Positions 35,773 through 44,769 of a stretch of 64,000 bases of DNA are shown here, one piece after another. Origin of the DNA: Sulfitobacter sp. D7 (GTDB lineage Bacteria; Pseudomonadota; Alphaproteobacteria; Rhodobacterales; Rhodobacteraceae); the NCBI RefSeq assembly GCF_003611275.1, contig NZ_CP020694.1, positions 1,116,001-1,180,000 of the forward strand. The letters run 5' to 3'. The notes under the pieces were generated by a model. It was not told the origin of the DNA. It was given only the letters and a program-made list of their open reading frames with translations, and did no database searches. A program made the translations under genes and the position numbers. Within the stretch, counting starts at the first letter, position 1. Each line of letters opens with the position of its first letter.

Positions 35773-36993
35773 CTAATGCGGCGAAGTGCCGGTTTGTGAC
35801 GTGAGGGGAGGGCGGCTGGCAAAGATCACCAGCCCGCCGAGGGTCAGAAACAGCGCCAGCAGGAAGGGCGCGCCGGGCAGGTAGAGCGCGGTATCGGGGG
35901 CCGTGAAATACGCAAAGACCGCGGTCATCGCCAAGGGAGAGATGATCATCGCTAGCGCGGTGGAGGAACTGAGCGCGCCGTGCAGCTCGCCTTGGGCATC
36001 AGCGCTGACGCGGGCCGACATGATGCCTTGAAGCGCCGGGGGGATGACCCCGGCAAGGGCGGCAAGCGGGGTCATGATCAGCGCCCAAGTGCCTGAGGTC
36101 AGCACGGTCAGCGCGGCAAAGGCGGCAAGGGCAAAGACATGGCCCAAGATCACCGTGGCACGGGCGCCCAAGCGGCGGATCACGGGGCCGATCAGCGCGC
36201 CTTGGACAAGGGCCATCTGCACGCCAAAAAGACCCAGTGACAGGCCGATCATCGTAGGGGACCAGCCGAAACGCTCAACCCCGAAATAGGCCCAGACTGC
36301 CGGATAGGCGGCAAAGCCCACGTGGTAGATGAAATAGACCGCCAGAAGCCTGCCGATCTCGGGCAGGCGGCCAAGGGCACGCAACGCACCCAGCGGATTG
36401 GCCCGCCGCCAATCAAAGGCGCGGCGTTGCGTCTGGGGCAGGGTTTCGCGCAGCACAGCCCAGCCGAGGGCCGCATTGCCCGCCGCCAGCACCGCCGCCG
36501 CCCAAAACGGCGCGCGGGTGCCATATTCGCCCAAGATGCCGCCCATCAGCGGCCCCAGAACAAAGCCCGCGCCAAAGGCTGCGCCGATCAGCCCGAAACG
36601 CGCCGCGCGGTCCTGCGCCGGAGAGATGTCGGCCATATAGGCCGAGGCCGTGGCATGGGTTGCCGCCGTCACACCGCCCACCAGCCGCCCGATCAGCAGC
36701 AGCCAGACACTGCCCGCCAGTGCCATGACGCCGTAATCCACCGTCATCACGACCAGTGCCAGCAGCAAGACCGGACGGCGGCCAAAACGGTCGGACAGGC
36801 CACCCAAAACCGGGCCGAAGAGGAATTGCATCGCGGCAAACCCCGTGGCCAGCACGCCGCCCCAAAGGGCCGCATCACTCAGCCCCCCGCCGCGCACTTC
36901 GCGGATCAGGTCCGGCATCACGGGCAGGATCAGACCGACGCCCATGGCATCGATCATCACCGTCACAAGGATAAAGATCAGTGGCAGCGGCAT
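35773..36993 (-). CDS. MFS efflux transporter, TCR/Tet family
   Basis: A 406-residue transporter with about twelve membrane segments. The first helix begins after MPLPLIFILVTVMIDAMGVGLILPVMP, the start of many TetA-type pumps, and motif A between helices 2 and 3 reads GGLSDRFGRRPVLL. It belongs to the TCR/Tet subfamily by these features, but chromosomal members of this kind usually have unknown substrates and it should not be read as proven tetracycline resistance. I start at 36993; the frame is open to 37062. Confidence 0.87.
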   Translation of the reverse strand: MPLPLIFILVTVMIDAMGVGLILPVMPDLIREVRGGGLSDAALWGGVLATGFAAMQFLFGPVLGGLSDRFGRRPVLLLALVVMTVDYGVMALAGSVWLLLIGRLVGGVTAATHATASAYMADISPAQDRAARFGLIGAAFGAGFVLGPLMGGILGEYGTRAPFWAAAVLAAGNAALGWAVLRETLPQTQRRAFDWRRANPLGALRALGRLPEIGRLLAVYFIYHVGFAAYPAVWAYFGVERFGWSPTMIGLSLGLFGVQMALVQGALIGPVIRRLGARATVILGHVFALAAFAALTVLTSGTWALIMTPLAALAGVIPPALQGIMSARVSADAQGELHGALSSSTALAMIISPLAMTAVFAYFTAPDTALYLPGAPFLLALFLTLGGLVIFASRPPLTSQTGTSPH

Positions 36994-37152
36994 TCGGTCA
37001 GATGTGGTCCGCGTGAGGGGCAAAGGCAAGGGCGCCCGGTGCAAGGTGACGCGGCTGCGCATCGGTCTGGGCGCGGTCGGGGCCAGTCGGCTGCGCGCAA
37101 TTTGCCTGCCCGGCGCGGAAAGCAGGGGTGTCGTGATCGCATGGCACCATGC

Positions 37153-37956
37153 TCAGCCCTGCGCCTTGGGGATATGCCCGACGTTGGCGAGGAATTCGTT
37201 CAGCACTTCGGCGTATTCTTGCGGCTGCTCGGCACAAGGCAGGTGCCCCGCGCGGCGGATCAGTTTGAATTTCGAGGCGGGGATCAGGTCCATCAACTCG
37301 CGCACCAGGTCGGGCGGGGTGGAGCCGTCCTCGGACCCTGCGATGCCAAGCGCGGGCAGGCGCAGGCCGGAGGTGGGGGTCATGAAATCGCTGTGCGAGA
37401 TCGCCGCCGAACAGCCCGCATAGCCCGCGTCTGGCTGGCGGGTGAGCATGTTGCGCCAAAGCGCCAGTTCTGGCGTGGCGCGGAACTGGGCAGAGAACCA
37501 GCGTTCCATCACGGCATCAGCGAGGCTCTCGATGCCGCCCTGTTCCACGGCAGCAATGCGCTCGGCCCAAATGTCGCGGTTGCCGATCTTGGTGGCGGTG
37601 TTGCTGAGCACCACCGCGCGGATCATATCGAGGCGTTTGACGGCCAGCCCCTGCGCGATCATGCCGCCGATCGAGAGCCCGACGAAGACGCAGTTGCGCA
37701 CCTGCAGGTGATCGAGCAGCCGTTCGGTATCGGTAATGAGCGACCCCATCGAATAGGGCGCGGGCGGGCAGGATGAGAGGCCATGGCCGCGTTTATCAAA
37801 ACGGATGATGCGCAGACCGGGGGCGAGGAGCGGTAGGATCGGATCCCACAGGCGCATATCGGTGCCGAGCGAATTGGCAAAGACCACAGGCGCGCCGTCT
37901 TCGGGGCCATCGACGCGGTAGTGAAGTTGGACGTCACCGATATCGAATATCTGCAT
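37153..37956 (-). CDS. pcaD: 3-oxoadipate enol-lactonase PcaD-like
   Basis: A 267-residue alpha/beta hydrolase. The oxyanion strand VVFANSLGTDMRLWD near residue 24, the nucleophile elbow GLSIGGMIAQGLA near residue 98 and the C-terminal GSEDGSTPP with RRAGHLPCAEQP carry the Ser-Asp-His triad. NSLGTDMRLWD is the typical PcaD stretch. The rest of the protocatechuate branch is not in this window, so it is orphaned here, and a general esterase role cannot be excluded. The start at 37956 (MQIFDIGDV) was taken by family length. Confidence 0.8.
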   Translation of the reverse strand: MQIFDIGDVQLHYRVDGPEDGAPVVFANSLGTDMRLWDPILPLLAPGLRIIRFDKRGHGLSSCPPAPYSMGSLITDTERLLDHLQVRNCVFVGLSIGGMIAQGLAVKRLDMIRAVVLSNTATKIGNRDIWAERIAAVEQGGIESLADAVMERWFSAQFRATPELALWRNMLTRQPDAGYAGCSAAISHSDFMTPTSGLRLPALGIAGSEDGSTPPDLVRELMDLIPASKFKLIRRAGHLPCAEQPQEYAEVLNEFLANVGHIPKAQG

Positions 37957-38036
37957 GGGGGGTCTCCTGTGAGCGGCGGTGGTGGCCAGCATATAGCGCG
38001 CGCGGCGCAGGTCAAAGGCGGGACAGATCAGAAATG

Positions 38037-38056
38037 CCCCGCCCTAGGGCGGGGCT
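38037..38056 (-). terminator. Palindromic hairpin after the dehydratase operon
   Basis: GCCCCGCCC and GGGCGGGGC flank a two-base TA centre, making a 20-bp palindrome downstream of the dehydratase stop at 38067 on the minus strand. Followed on that strand by ATTTCT, it is the probable transcript end of the three-gene operon. Confidence 0.6.
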
Positions 38057-38066
38057 GCCCTTGTCT

Positions 38067-39038
38067 TTACCCCAACGTCTGCAATGCGCGCGCGAACATA
38101 TCCGCATCCACATTCCCGCCAGAGATGGTGACGATCACATCGTCGCCCTCAATCTCTGCCCCACGGAACAGTGCCGCCGCCAGCGCCACGGCACCGCCCG
38201 GCTCGGCCACAACCTTCAGCCGGTTAAAGGCATGGCCCATCGCCTTCAGCGCCTCGTCGTCGCTCACCACCAGCCCCGGCCCGACAAGCCGTTGCATGAT
38301 CGGAAAAGTCAGCTCGCCCGGCGCGGGTGTGACGATGGCGTCGCATATTGATCCCAAAGCGCTTGGGTTCTGCTCGATCTTGCCAGAGGCCAGTGACCGG
38401 GCCGCATCGTCAAAGCCTTCCGGCTCTGCCGGGCGCACGCGGAGGGCGGGGGCCTCGGCCTCCAACGCCAAGGCGATGCCAGAGGTTAGGCCACCGCCGC
38501 CGCAGCAGACGATGACTTCGGCAGAGTGGATCCCCGCCTCGGCTGCCTGCTGTGCAATCTCCAGCCCCGTGGTGCCTTGGCCCGCGATCACCTGCGGCTC
38601 GTCATAGGGTTTGATCAGCGTGAGGCCGCGTTCTTCGGCCAGTCGCGCGCCGATCTCCTCGCGGCTCTCATTCGCGCGGTGATAGAGCACGACCTCGGCC
38701 CCATAGGCGCGGGTGTTGGCGATTTTCTGCCGCGGGCTGTCTTTGGGCATGACGATCACGGCGGGGGCACCGTGCATTTTCGACGCCAGCGCCACGCCCT
38801 GCGCGTGGTTGCCGCTGGAATAGGCGATGACACCCTTCGCCCGCGCGTCAGGATCCAGCGATGACAGCGCCGACCACGCACCGCGAAACTTGAAACTGCC
38901 GGTATGTTGCAAGCACTCTGGCTTGACCCAAATGCGACGGCCCGCGATCTCGTCCAGAAAGGGCGAGTTCAACAGGGGCGTGCGCCGCACATGGCCCTCT
39001 GCCCGGGCGGCGGCGGCGCGGATCATGTCGATGTTCAT
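38067..39038 (-). CDS. PLP-dependent threonine/serine dehydratase family protein
   Basis: A 323-residue fold-type II PLP enzyme. The PLP lysine lies in QHTGSFKFRGAWSAL near residue 50, the phosphate-binding glycine loop is CCGGGGLTSGIAL near residue 170, and SSGNHAQGVALAS is the usual Asn-loop. There is no C-terminal ACT domain, so it resembles the catabolic or hydroxyamino-acid dehydratase group (threonine, serine or threo-hydroxyaspartate). It overlaps the alpha/beta hydrolase gene by four bases. Confidence 0.87.
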   Translation of the reverse strand: MNIDMIRAAAARAEGHVRRTPLLNSPFLDEIAGRRIWVKPECLQHTGSFKFRGAWSALSSLDPDARAKGVIAYSSGNHAQGVALASKMHGAPAVIVMPKDSPRQKIANTRAYGAEVVLYHRANESREEIGARLAEERGLTLIKPYDEPQVIAGQGTTGLEIAQQAAEAGIHSAEVIVCCGGGGLTSGIALALEAEAPALRVRPAEPEGFDDAARSLASGKIEQNPSALGSICDAIVTPAPGELTFPIMQRLVGPGLVVSDDEALKAMGHAFNRLKVVAEPGGAVALAAALFRGAEIEGDDVIVTISGGNVDADMFARALQTLG

Positions 39039-39856
39039 TGCAATTGTCCTATCCATTCGTGCAACGCGGCCAGCGCCTCGGGTTCGTCGAGAAACGGCAC
39101 ATGGCCGCGATCCGGCACCTCGGCCACGATCATATCCGGCCGCCGCGCCTGCATCTGCATCAGCGTTTCGCGGCTGAGCAGGGTCGAATTGGCCCCCCGG
39201 ATCGCCGCGAGCGGCATGCCCTGAAGCGCGTCGAAAAACGGCCAGAGGTCGGGCGTCGGCTGCCCTGCTGTGGCGATGGCATCGCGCAGATGCGGGTCAT
39301 AGGTGATTTTCAGCCCGTCGTCGGTGGCTGTGTAATGGCGCTGCACCTCTTCCAGCCAACGGCCTTCCGGCACGCCGCGAAATTCGGGAAAGGCCCGGGC
39401 CATGGCGGCGGCGGCCTCTTCATAGGTCTTGGCGGCGGGGTTGCGGCCCAGATATCCCATGATGAACTCGATCCCCTTGGCGTCCAGTTCTGGCCCGACA
39501 TCATTCAGCGCCACGCCCAGCAGGTGATCATGGGCGATCATCGCTAGTCCCATCGCATTAAGCCCGCCGCGCGAGGTGCCGATGATGGCGACCTTGTCCA
39601 ACCCCAGATGCGCCAGCAGTTCCAGCACATCACGGCATTCCACCGGCAGCGTGTAGTTCTGCCAATTCTGGTCAAAATCCGAACGCCCTCGGCCCCGGTA
39701 ATCCATGCGGATCAGGCGATGATCCGCCAGATGCGGGGCCAGATAGTCGAAATCCGCCCCGGTGCGGGTGAGGCCAGCAAGGCAGAGGATCGGCAGGCCG
39801 GAGCCGTCGTCCGTGTAGTGCAGTGACAGCCCGTCGGAGGTGGTGAACCGGGCCAT
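39035..39856 (-). CDS. Alpha/beta hydrolase of unknown substrate
   Basis: A 273-residue hydrolase. LPILCLAGLTRTGADFDYLAPHL near residue 19 is the oxyanion region, IIGTSRGGLNAMGLA near residue 92 holds the nucleophile Ser, and VPDRGHVPFLDEPEA near the C-terminus carries the catalytic His. Start at 39856 (MARFTTSDG) overlaps the stop of the dehalogenase gene (TGATG), and its own stop overlaps the dehydratase start, so the three are one translationally coupled unit. The substrate is unknown. Confidence 0.85.
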   Translation of the reverse strand: MARFTTSDGLSLHYTDDGSGLPILCLAGLTRTGADFDYLAPHLADHRLIRMDYRGRGRSDFDQNWQNYTLPVECRDVLELLAHLGLDKVAIIGTSRGGLNAMGLAMIAHDHLLGVALNDVGPELDAKGIEFIMGYLGRNPAAKTYEEAAAAMARAFPEFRGVPEGRWLEEVQRHYTATDDGLKITYDPHLRDAIATAGQPTPDLWPFFDALQGMPLAAIRGANSTLLSRETLMQMQARRPDMIVAEVPDRGHVPFLDEPEALAALHEWIGQLQ

Positions 39857-40542
39857 CAAAGGCCCGCCAATGCAGGGATGCCGCTGAGGTCTCGCAACTG
39901 ATGCGCCGGTTTCCATGGCAGCCGGTCCACCGGATCGCCGCCCCGGTTCACCCATGCGGTCGTGAAACCATAGCCCGTCGCCGCCGCCGCGTCCCAGCCG
40001 TTGGAGGAGACGAACAGCACCTCGTCTTTGGCGCAGCCGTAGTGCTGCCCGACAAGATCATAGACCGATACATGGGGTTTGAAGACCCCAACACTTTCGA
40101 CCGAGAGCGACACATCCAAAAGGTCACTGATTCCCGCAGATTGCACCGCTCCGTCCAGCATCGCGGGCGAGCCGTTGGATAAGATCGCGGTGTTCAGGCC
40201 GCCGTCTTTCAGCGCGCGCAGCATGGCGGGAACCTCCGCAAAAGCCTGAAGCTCCCAATAAAGCGCTAAGAGGCGCTCGCGTAGGGCAGGGTCGTCAGCG
40301 ACGCCCATCTTCTCCAACGACCAGTCCAGACCCTCTTGGGTGACCTGCCAGAAATCGTCATGCGCCCCGGTCACGGCGCGCAGCCATGAATACTGCAACT
40401 GCTTGAGGCGCCAGTGTTCTGCCAGCTGCGGCCAAGTCTCGGCGATGGCGGCAAAGGCGGGCTCCCGCGCGGCCTCGCGGGCGGCGGCGGCCACGTCGAA
40501 CAGGGTTCCGTAAGCGTCGAAAACGCAGGTTGTGATGGGCAT
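39856..40542 (-). CDS. Haloacid dehalogenase type II (L-2-haloacid dehalogenase family)
   Basis: A 228-residue HAD protein with the type II signature. The nucleophile Asp9 is in CVFDAYGTLFD, ILSNGSP near residue 118 is the Ser/Asn loop, FKPHVSVYDL near residue 147 gives the Lys, and FVSSNGWDAAAATGYGF near residue 173 carries the acidic motif. Type II enzymes replace halogen on C2 of haloacids with hydroxyl; some relatives have other phosphate-free substrates. First of the three-gene unit with the hydrolase and dehydratase. Confidence 0.87.
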   Translation of the reverse strand: MPITTCVFDAYGTLFDVAAAAREAAREPAFAAIAETWPQLAEHWRLKQLQYSWLRAVTGAHDDFWQVTQEGLDWSLEKMGVADDPALRERLLALYWELQAFAEVPAMLRALKDGGLNTAILSNGSPAMLDGAVQSAGISDLLDVSLSVESVGVFKPHVSVYDLVGQHYGCAKDEVLFVSSNGWDAAAATGYGFTTAWVNRGGDPVDRLPWKPAHQLRDLSGIPALAGL

Positions 40543-40736
40543 CTGACAGGCTCTCCCTTTCCGTGTCGCGGCAGAGTGGCACGCGGACGCAGCGGCGGAA
40601 AGGGGCGAATTCCCCAATCGGCCGGGACTGGGGGTTTACTCTCGGGATCACAATCTTCATGCTGTCGCGGAATTTGGAGCACCCGCGCAGATACGCGGCC
40701 TCCTTCCCTTTTTCCCCTGACAAATTGGAGACAACA

Positions 40737-41165
40737 ATGGCTGAGGTCAAATCCGGCGACACAGTACAGATTCACTATACCGGCACGCTGCAGGACGGCA
40801 CCACATTTGATAGCTCTGAGGGTCGTGACCCGTTGGAGTTCGTTGTGGGTTCGGGTCAGATCATTCCCGGCCTCGACAGCGCGCTGCCCGGCATGACCGA
40901 AGGCGACAAGAAGGTCGTTCAGGTGCCCAGCGAAGAAGCTTATGGCCCGGTGAACCCCGAGATGCGCCAATCGGTGCCGCGCGAAGGCATTCCGGCGGAC
41001 ATCCCGCTTGATCCCGGCACGCAGTTGCAGATGCAGACCCCCGAAGGTCAGGCGCTGCCGGTGACGGTGGTGGAAGTGGACGAGACCACCGTGACCCTCG
41101 ACGCCAACCACCCGCTGGCGGGCAAAGACCTGCAGTTCGACATCGAACTGGTCAAAATCGCCTAA
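40737..41165 (+). CDS. FKBP-type peptidyl-prolyl isomerase (SlyD/SlpA-like)
   Basis: A 142-residue protein with the FKBP core at both ends: VQIHYTGTLQDGTTFDSS and GSGQIIPGLDSALPGM in the first half, VEVDETTVTLDANHPLAGKDL in the second. The last block is the hallmark of SlyD/SlpA-type proteins in which an IF domain of about 50 residues is inserted in the flap. There is no His/Cys-rich tail, so it is closer to SlpA than to metal-binding SlyD. GGAG precedes the ATG at 40737; the frame continues upstream without a ribosome site. Confidence 0.87.
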   Translation: MAEVKSGDTVQIHYTGTLQDGTTFDSSEGRDPLEFVVGSGQIIPGLDSALPGMTEGDKKVVQVPSEEAYGPVNPEMRQSVPREGIPADIPLDPGTQLQMQTPEGQALPVTVVEVDETTVTLDANHPLAGKDLQFDIELVKIA

Positions 41166-41273
41166 GCGATCTGACACTGCCTGCCGGGGGGATGTCTCTC
41201 CGGTGGGCCTACAAGGCGCGATGCGCGTCTTTTTCCCCTCGCACCGCAGCGCGCAGGCGCTTATGCAGGGGCC

Positions 41274-42389
41274 ATGGATACCCCAGATACATTCGAGATT
41301 TTCCTTGTTTGCCCGCCCGGGCTTGAGGATTTGCTCTGCGCCGAGGTGCAGGAAAAAGGTTTTGCCGAAGCGCAGGCGCAGCCCGGCGGCGTGACTGTGC
41401 AGGGCGGCTGGCCCGAGGTTTGGCGCGCGAACCTAGAGCTGCGCGGGGCAGGTCGCGTGCTGGCGCGGATCGGCGGGTTTATGGCCTTCCATCTGGCGCA
41501 GTTGGACAAGCGCTGCCGCAAGTTTCCCTTTGGTGACGTGCTGCGTGCCGATGTGCCGGTGAAGGTGCAGGTGACGTGCAAGGCGTCGAAGATTTACCAT
41601 GCCGGGGCCGCGCAGCAGCGGGTTGAGACGGCGCTGCATGAAAGCCATGGCATCACGGTGGATGCCGAGGCAGCATTGGTGCTCAAGGTGCGCATCCACG
41701 ACAATGCGGTGCAATTCAGCCTCGATACCTCTGGCGAGGCGCTGCACAAACGCGGGCATAAAGAGGCCGTGGGCAAGGCGCCGATGCGCGAGAATATGGC
41801 GGCGCTGATGTTGCGGTCATGTGGGTACACGCCGGGCGAGCCGGTGGTGGATCCGATGTGCGGCTCGGGGACGTTTCTGATCGAAGCGGCAGAGATTGCG
41901 GCGGGGGTGAAACCGGGGCGCAGCCGAAGCTTTGCCTTTGAGGATTTGGCGAGTTTCGATGCCGGGGTTTGGGAGGAGATGCGCAGCGGTGGGGCGGTGG
42001 CCGAACCTGCGGCGCGGTTCTACGGCTCGGACCGGGACGCAGGCGCGATCCGCATGAGCACGGCCAATGCCGAGCGTGCGGGTGTGGGTGCGTGGTGTCA
42101 TTTCGCCTGCCACGGGGCAGGGGAGGTGCAGCCGCCAGAGGGTCCGCCGGGGCTGGTGATCGTGAACCCGCCTTATGGGGGGCGGATTGGGAATAAGAAG
42201 CTGCTGTATCCTTTGTATGGGACGCTGGGCGAGACGCTGAAGACGCGGTTCCGCGGCTGGCGCGTGGGGCTGGTAACGTCAGAGCCGCCTCTGGCGCGGG
42301 CGACAGGGCTGCCATGGAAACCGCAGGGGCCAGCGATAGCGCATGGGGGGATGAAGATCTGGCTCTGGCAGACGGATGTGCTGCGGTAG
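41274..42389 (+). CDS. THUMP-domain class I RNA methyltransferase (RlmL N-terminal type)
   Basis: A 371-residue protein with a THUMP RNA-binding region (about residues 50-160) and a Rossmann methyltransferase domain. PMCGSGTFLIEAAEIAAG near residue 200 is the SAM-binding part, and VNPPYGGRIG near residue 300 is the NPPY catalytic motif of N-methyltransferases. It fits the UPF0020/RlmL group that methylates guanine N2 in 23S rRNA, although E. coli RlmL is a fusion with RlmK and this one is not. An exact target is inferred. Confidence 0.87.
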   Translation: MDTPDTFEIFLVCPPGLEDLLCAEVQEKGFAEAQAQPGGVTVQGGWPEVWRANLELRGAGRVLARIGGFMAFHLAQLDKRCRKFPFGDVLRADVPVKVQVTCKASKIYHAGAAQQRVETALHESHGITVDAEAALVLKVRIHDNAVQFSLDTSGEALHKRGHKEAVGKAPMRENMAALMLRSCGYTPGEPVVDPMCGSGTFLIEAAEIAAGVKPGRSRSFAFEDLASFDAGVWEEMRSGGAVAEPAARFYGSDRDAGAIRMSTANAERAGVGAWCHFACHGAGEVQPPEGPPGLVIVNPPYGGRIGNKKLLYPLYGTLGETLKTRFRGWRVGLVTSEPPLARATGLPWKPQGPAIAHGGMKIWLWQTDVLR

Positions 42390-42427
42390 AACCTACCACC
42401 TGAGCCCGGAATCAAGCCGCAGGCGCC

Positions 42428-42564
42428 GGGCCATCGCCTGCCCGCCCCCCCGGGTAGGCGATTTGGTGAGGCTAGACGCGACTTGGCGAAGTCACGTCAC
42501 GGCTGAACCATAAAGTGGCAAGGTCCAGCCGTTGCATCGCCGACCCGCGGGCAGGCGATGGCCC
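42428..42564. repeat. REP/BIME-like palindromic intergenic element, copy 1
   Basis: The outer 18-base arms (42428-42445 and 42547-42564) are exact reverse complements, 101 bases apart. Each end also makes its own hairpin: ATCGCCT/AGGCGAT (42433-42439 with 42456-42462) and CATCGCC/GGCGATG (42535-42541 with 42554-42560). The layout is two head-to-head palindromes, as in bacterial interspersed mosaic elements. A related copy lies at 50223-50347. It fills most of the gap between the methyltransferase gene and fabI. Confidence 0.7.
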
Positions 42565-42575
42565 TCAGTGCGTGT

Positions 42576-43367
42576 TTAAAGATGCTCCGCCTGCGGCATC
42601 CCCAGCACATGAAAGCCCCCATCGACCCGGACAATCTCGCCCGTGGTGCAGGCCCCCGCATCCGATGCCAGATAAACCGCCGTGCCACCAACAGCCTCCA
42701 ACGTCGCATTCGACCGCAGCGGCGCGTTTTGATCCGTGTGCTTATAGGTCTTGCGCGCGCCACCGATGGCAGCCCCCGCCAGTGTCTTCATCGGCCCCGG
42801 TGAAATCGCGTTTACGCGGATGCCTTCCGGCCCCAGATCATTCGCCAGATAGCGCGTGGCGCTTTCCAACGCCGCCTTGGCCACACCCATCACGTTGTAA
42901 TTCGGCGTCACGCGGTTCGACCCCATGTAGGTCAGCGTCATCAGCGTGCCGCCGTTCTCGACCATCAGCGGATGCGCGCGGCGCGCGACGTCGATGAATG
43001 AATAGGCCGAGATGTCCATCGAGTTCTTGAAGTTCGCCCGACTGGTGTTCAGAAACCGGCCCGTTAACTCGGATTTATCTGAGAAAGCAATGGCATGCAC
43101 GACGAAGTCAATCGTCGGCCAGCGCGCGCCCAGCTCATCAAAAGCACGGTCGAGCGAGGCGTCATCGGTCACATCGACATCGACCATGAAGTCCGATCCG
43201 ACGCTCTGCGCCAGCGGCTCAAGGCGTTTGCCAAAGGCTTCGCCCTGATAGGTAAAGGCCAGTTCGGCCCCGGCCTCGGACATCGCTTTCGCGATGCCCC
43301 AAGCGATAGACCGTTCGTTGGCCACGCCCATGATAAGGCCGCGTTTTCCTGCAAGCATTCCTGACAT
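42576..43367 (-). CDS. fabI: Enoyl-[acyl-carrier-protein] reductase FabI
   Basis: Reduces enoyl-ACP with NADH at the end of each fatty-acid elongation round. The 263-residue short-chain dehydrogenase has the FabI-type N-terminal nucleotide motif KRGLIMGVANERSIAWGIA and a catalytic Tyr-x6-Lys (NYNVMGVAKAALE); the first Tyr of the FabI pair is in LTYMGSN. It follows fabB by nine bases in the same direction, so the two are co-transcribed. FabI-type enzymes are the target of triclosan. Confidence 0.95.
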   Translation of the reverse strand: MSGMLAGKRGLIMGVANERSIAWGIAKAMSEAGAELAFTYQGEAFGKRLEPLAQSVGSDFMVDVDVTDDASLDRAFDELGARWPTIDFVVHAIAFSDKSELTGRFLNTSRANFKNSMDISAYSFIDVARRAHPLMVENGGTLMTLTYMGSNRVTPNYNVMGVAKAALESATRYLANDLGPEGIRVNAISPGPMKTLAGAAIGGARKTYKHTDQNAPLRSNATLEAVGGTAVYLASDAGACTTGEIVRVDGGFHVLGMPQAEHL

Positions 43368-43376
43368 ATCGCGCCC

Positions 43377-44606
43377 TCAGCCCTTATACTTTGACAGGAT
43401 CATCGACCCATTGGTGCCACCAAACCCGAAGGAGTTGGTCATCACGGAATCGAGGCCCGCGTTGTCGACGCGCTCCAGCGCAATCTCCGAAGGATCGAGC
43501 GCGGGGTCGAGGTTTTGCACATTGATCGACCGGGCGATGAAATCGTTGTCGAGCATCAGCAGGCTGAAGATCGCCTCCAGTGCGCCCGCAGCGCCCTGCG
43601 CGTGGCCGGTCATCGACTTGGTCGAGCTTACTGGCGGCGTGCTGCCTTGGCCAAAGACCCGGCGGACGGCTTCGATTTCGCCCACGTCGCCGACGGGCGT
43701 CGAGGTGCCGTGCGCGTTGATATAGCCGACCTTGCGGCCTTCGGGCAGGGTGTCGAGCGCCAGACGCATCGCACGCTCGCCGCCTTCACCGCTGGGGGCC
43801 ACCATGTCGTGGCCGTCGCTGGTGGCGGCATAGCCGGTCACTTCGGCATAGATTTTCGCACCGCGCGCCAGCGCGTGGTCGAGGTCTTCGAGCACGAGCA
43901 TACCGCCGCCGCCGGAGATCACGAAACCGTCGCGGTCGGCGTCGAAGGCGCGGCTCGCCGTTTCGGGCGCGTCATTGTACTTGGACGACATCGCGCCCAT
44001 CGCGTCGAAGAGGCACGACAGCGTCCAGTCCAACTCTTCGCCGCCACCGGCAAACATCACGTCTTGCTTGCCCAGCATGATCTGCTCGGCCGCGTTGCCG
44101 ATGCAATGCAGCGAGGTGGAACAGGCGGAGGTGATGGAATAGTTAATTCCCTTAATCTTGAACGCGGTCGAAAGGTTCGCGCTGACAGTCGAAGACATGC
44201 ATTTCGGCACGGCAAAAGGCCCGATGCGCTTGGTCGCCCCGGTGTCTTTGACGATGTTATGCGCGGCGAACATGGCGCTGGTCGACGGCCCGCCGGAGCC
44301 TGCCACCAGACCGGTGCGCGGGTTGCTGATCTGATCTTCACTCAGCCCGGCATCCTTGATCGCCTGATCCATCGCGACATAGGCATAACCCGCGCCCGGC
44401 CCCATGAAGCGCAGGGTGCGCTTGTCGATATGATCGGCCAGATTGATCTTGAGCGTGCCGGCGACGCGGCTGCGGAACCCGTGTTCGGCCATCTCCGGGC
44501 TGGCTTCGATCCCGGATGTGCCGTTCTTGAGTGCATCGAGCACTTCTTCGGCGTTATTTCCGATGGATGAGACAATCCCCAATCCTGTGACGACGACGCG
44601 GCGCAT
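43377..44606 (-). CDS. fabB: 3-oxoacyl-[acyl-carrier-protein] synthase I FabB
   Basis: Condensing enzyme needed with FabA for unsaturated fatty acids. The 409-residue thiolase-fold protein carries catalytic Cys in [13 protein letters not shown] near residue 164 and the two His in the HGTSTPVGD and TGHAQGAAG regions, matching the FabB (not FabF) pattern. The start at 44606 ([10 protein letters not shown]) has an AAGGAG ribosome site; the frame extends 71 residues upstream but through the divergent promoter. It lies in fabB-fabI, separated from fabA by two plus-strand genes. Confidence 0.95.
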   Translation of the reverse strand: MRRVVVTGLGIVSSIGNNAEEVLDALKNGTSGIEASPEMAEHGFRSRVAGTLKINLADHIDKRTLRFMGPGAGYAYVAMDQAIKDAGLSEDQISNPRTGLVAGSGGPSTSAMFAAHNIVKDTGATKRIGPFAVPKCMSSTVSANLSTAFKIKGINYSITSACSTSLHCIGNAAEQIMLGKQDVMFAGGGEELDWTLSCLFDAMGAMSSKYNDAPETASRAFDADRDGFVISGGGGMLVLEDLDHALARGAKIYAEVTGYAATSDGHDMVAPSGEGGERAMRLALDTLPEGRKVGYINAHGTSTPVGDVGEIEAVRRVFGQGSTPPVSSTKSMTGHAQGAAGALEAIFSLLMLDNDFIARSINVQNLDPALDPSEIALERVDNAGLDSVMTNSFGFGGTNGSMILSKYKG

Positions 44607-44769
44607 GCGCAGCACTCCTTTGTTTTGGCAGCCCCGGTGTATGCCAGCACGCCCATACGGCGCAAGCGGTTTGCCGGTCCTGCGGGCGCGAAGTTCGCGG
44701 TCAAGGTTCTGTGATGGAACGCGCGCTGGACGGGCGGTGTTTGCACAGCGAGACATAAAGGAGAACAGA

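Noticed and set aside
35773..36993. Tetracycline resistance gene
   Set aside because: The protein is a TCR/Tet-family MFS pump by motif, but it stands alone without tetR or mobile context and chromosomal relatives usually have other substrates.
36994..37152. Remnant gene between the MFS transporter and pcaD-like gene
   Set aside because: I looked for a carboxymuconolactone decarboxylase fragment expected near pcaD, but the translated frames show no similarity.
36322..37776. 484-codon plus-strand frame across the MFS transporter and enol-lactonase
   Set aside because: Product is Gln/Arg/His-rich low-complexity sequence and both minus-strand genes have clear motifs.
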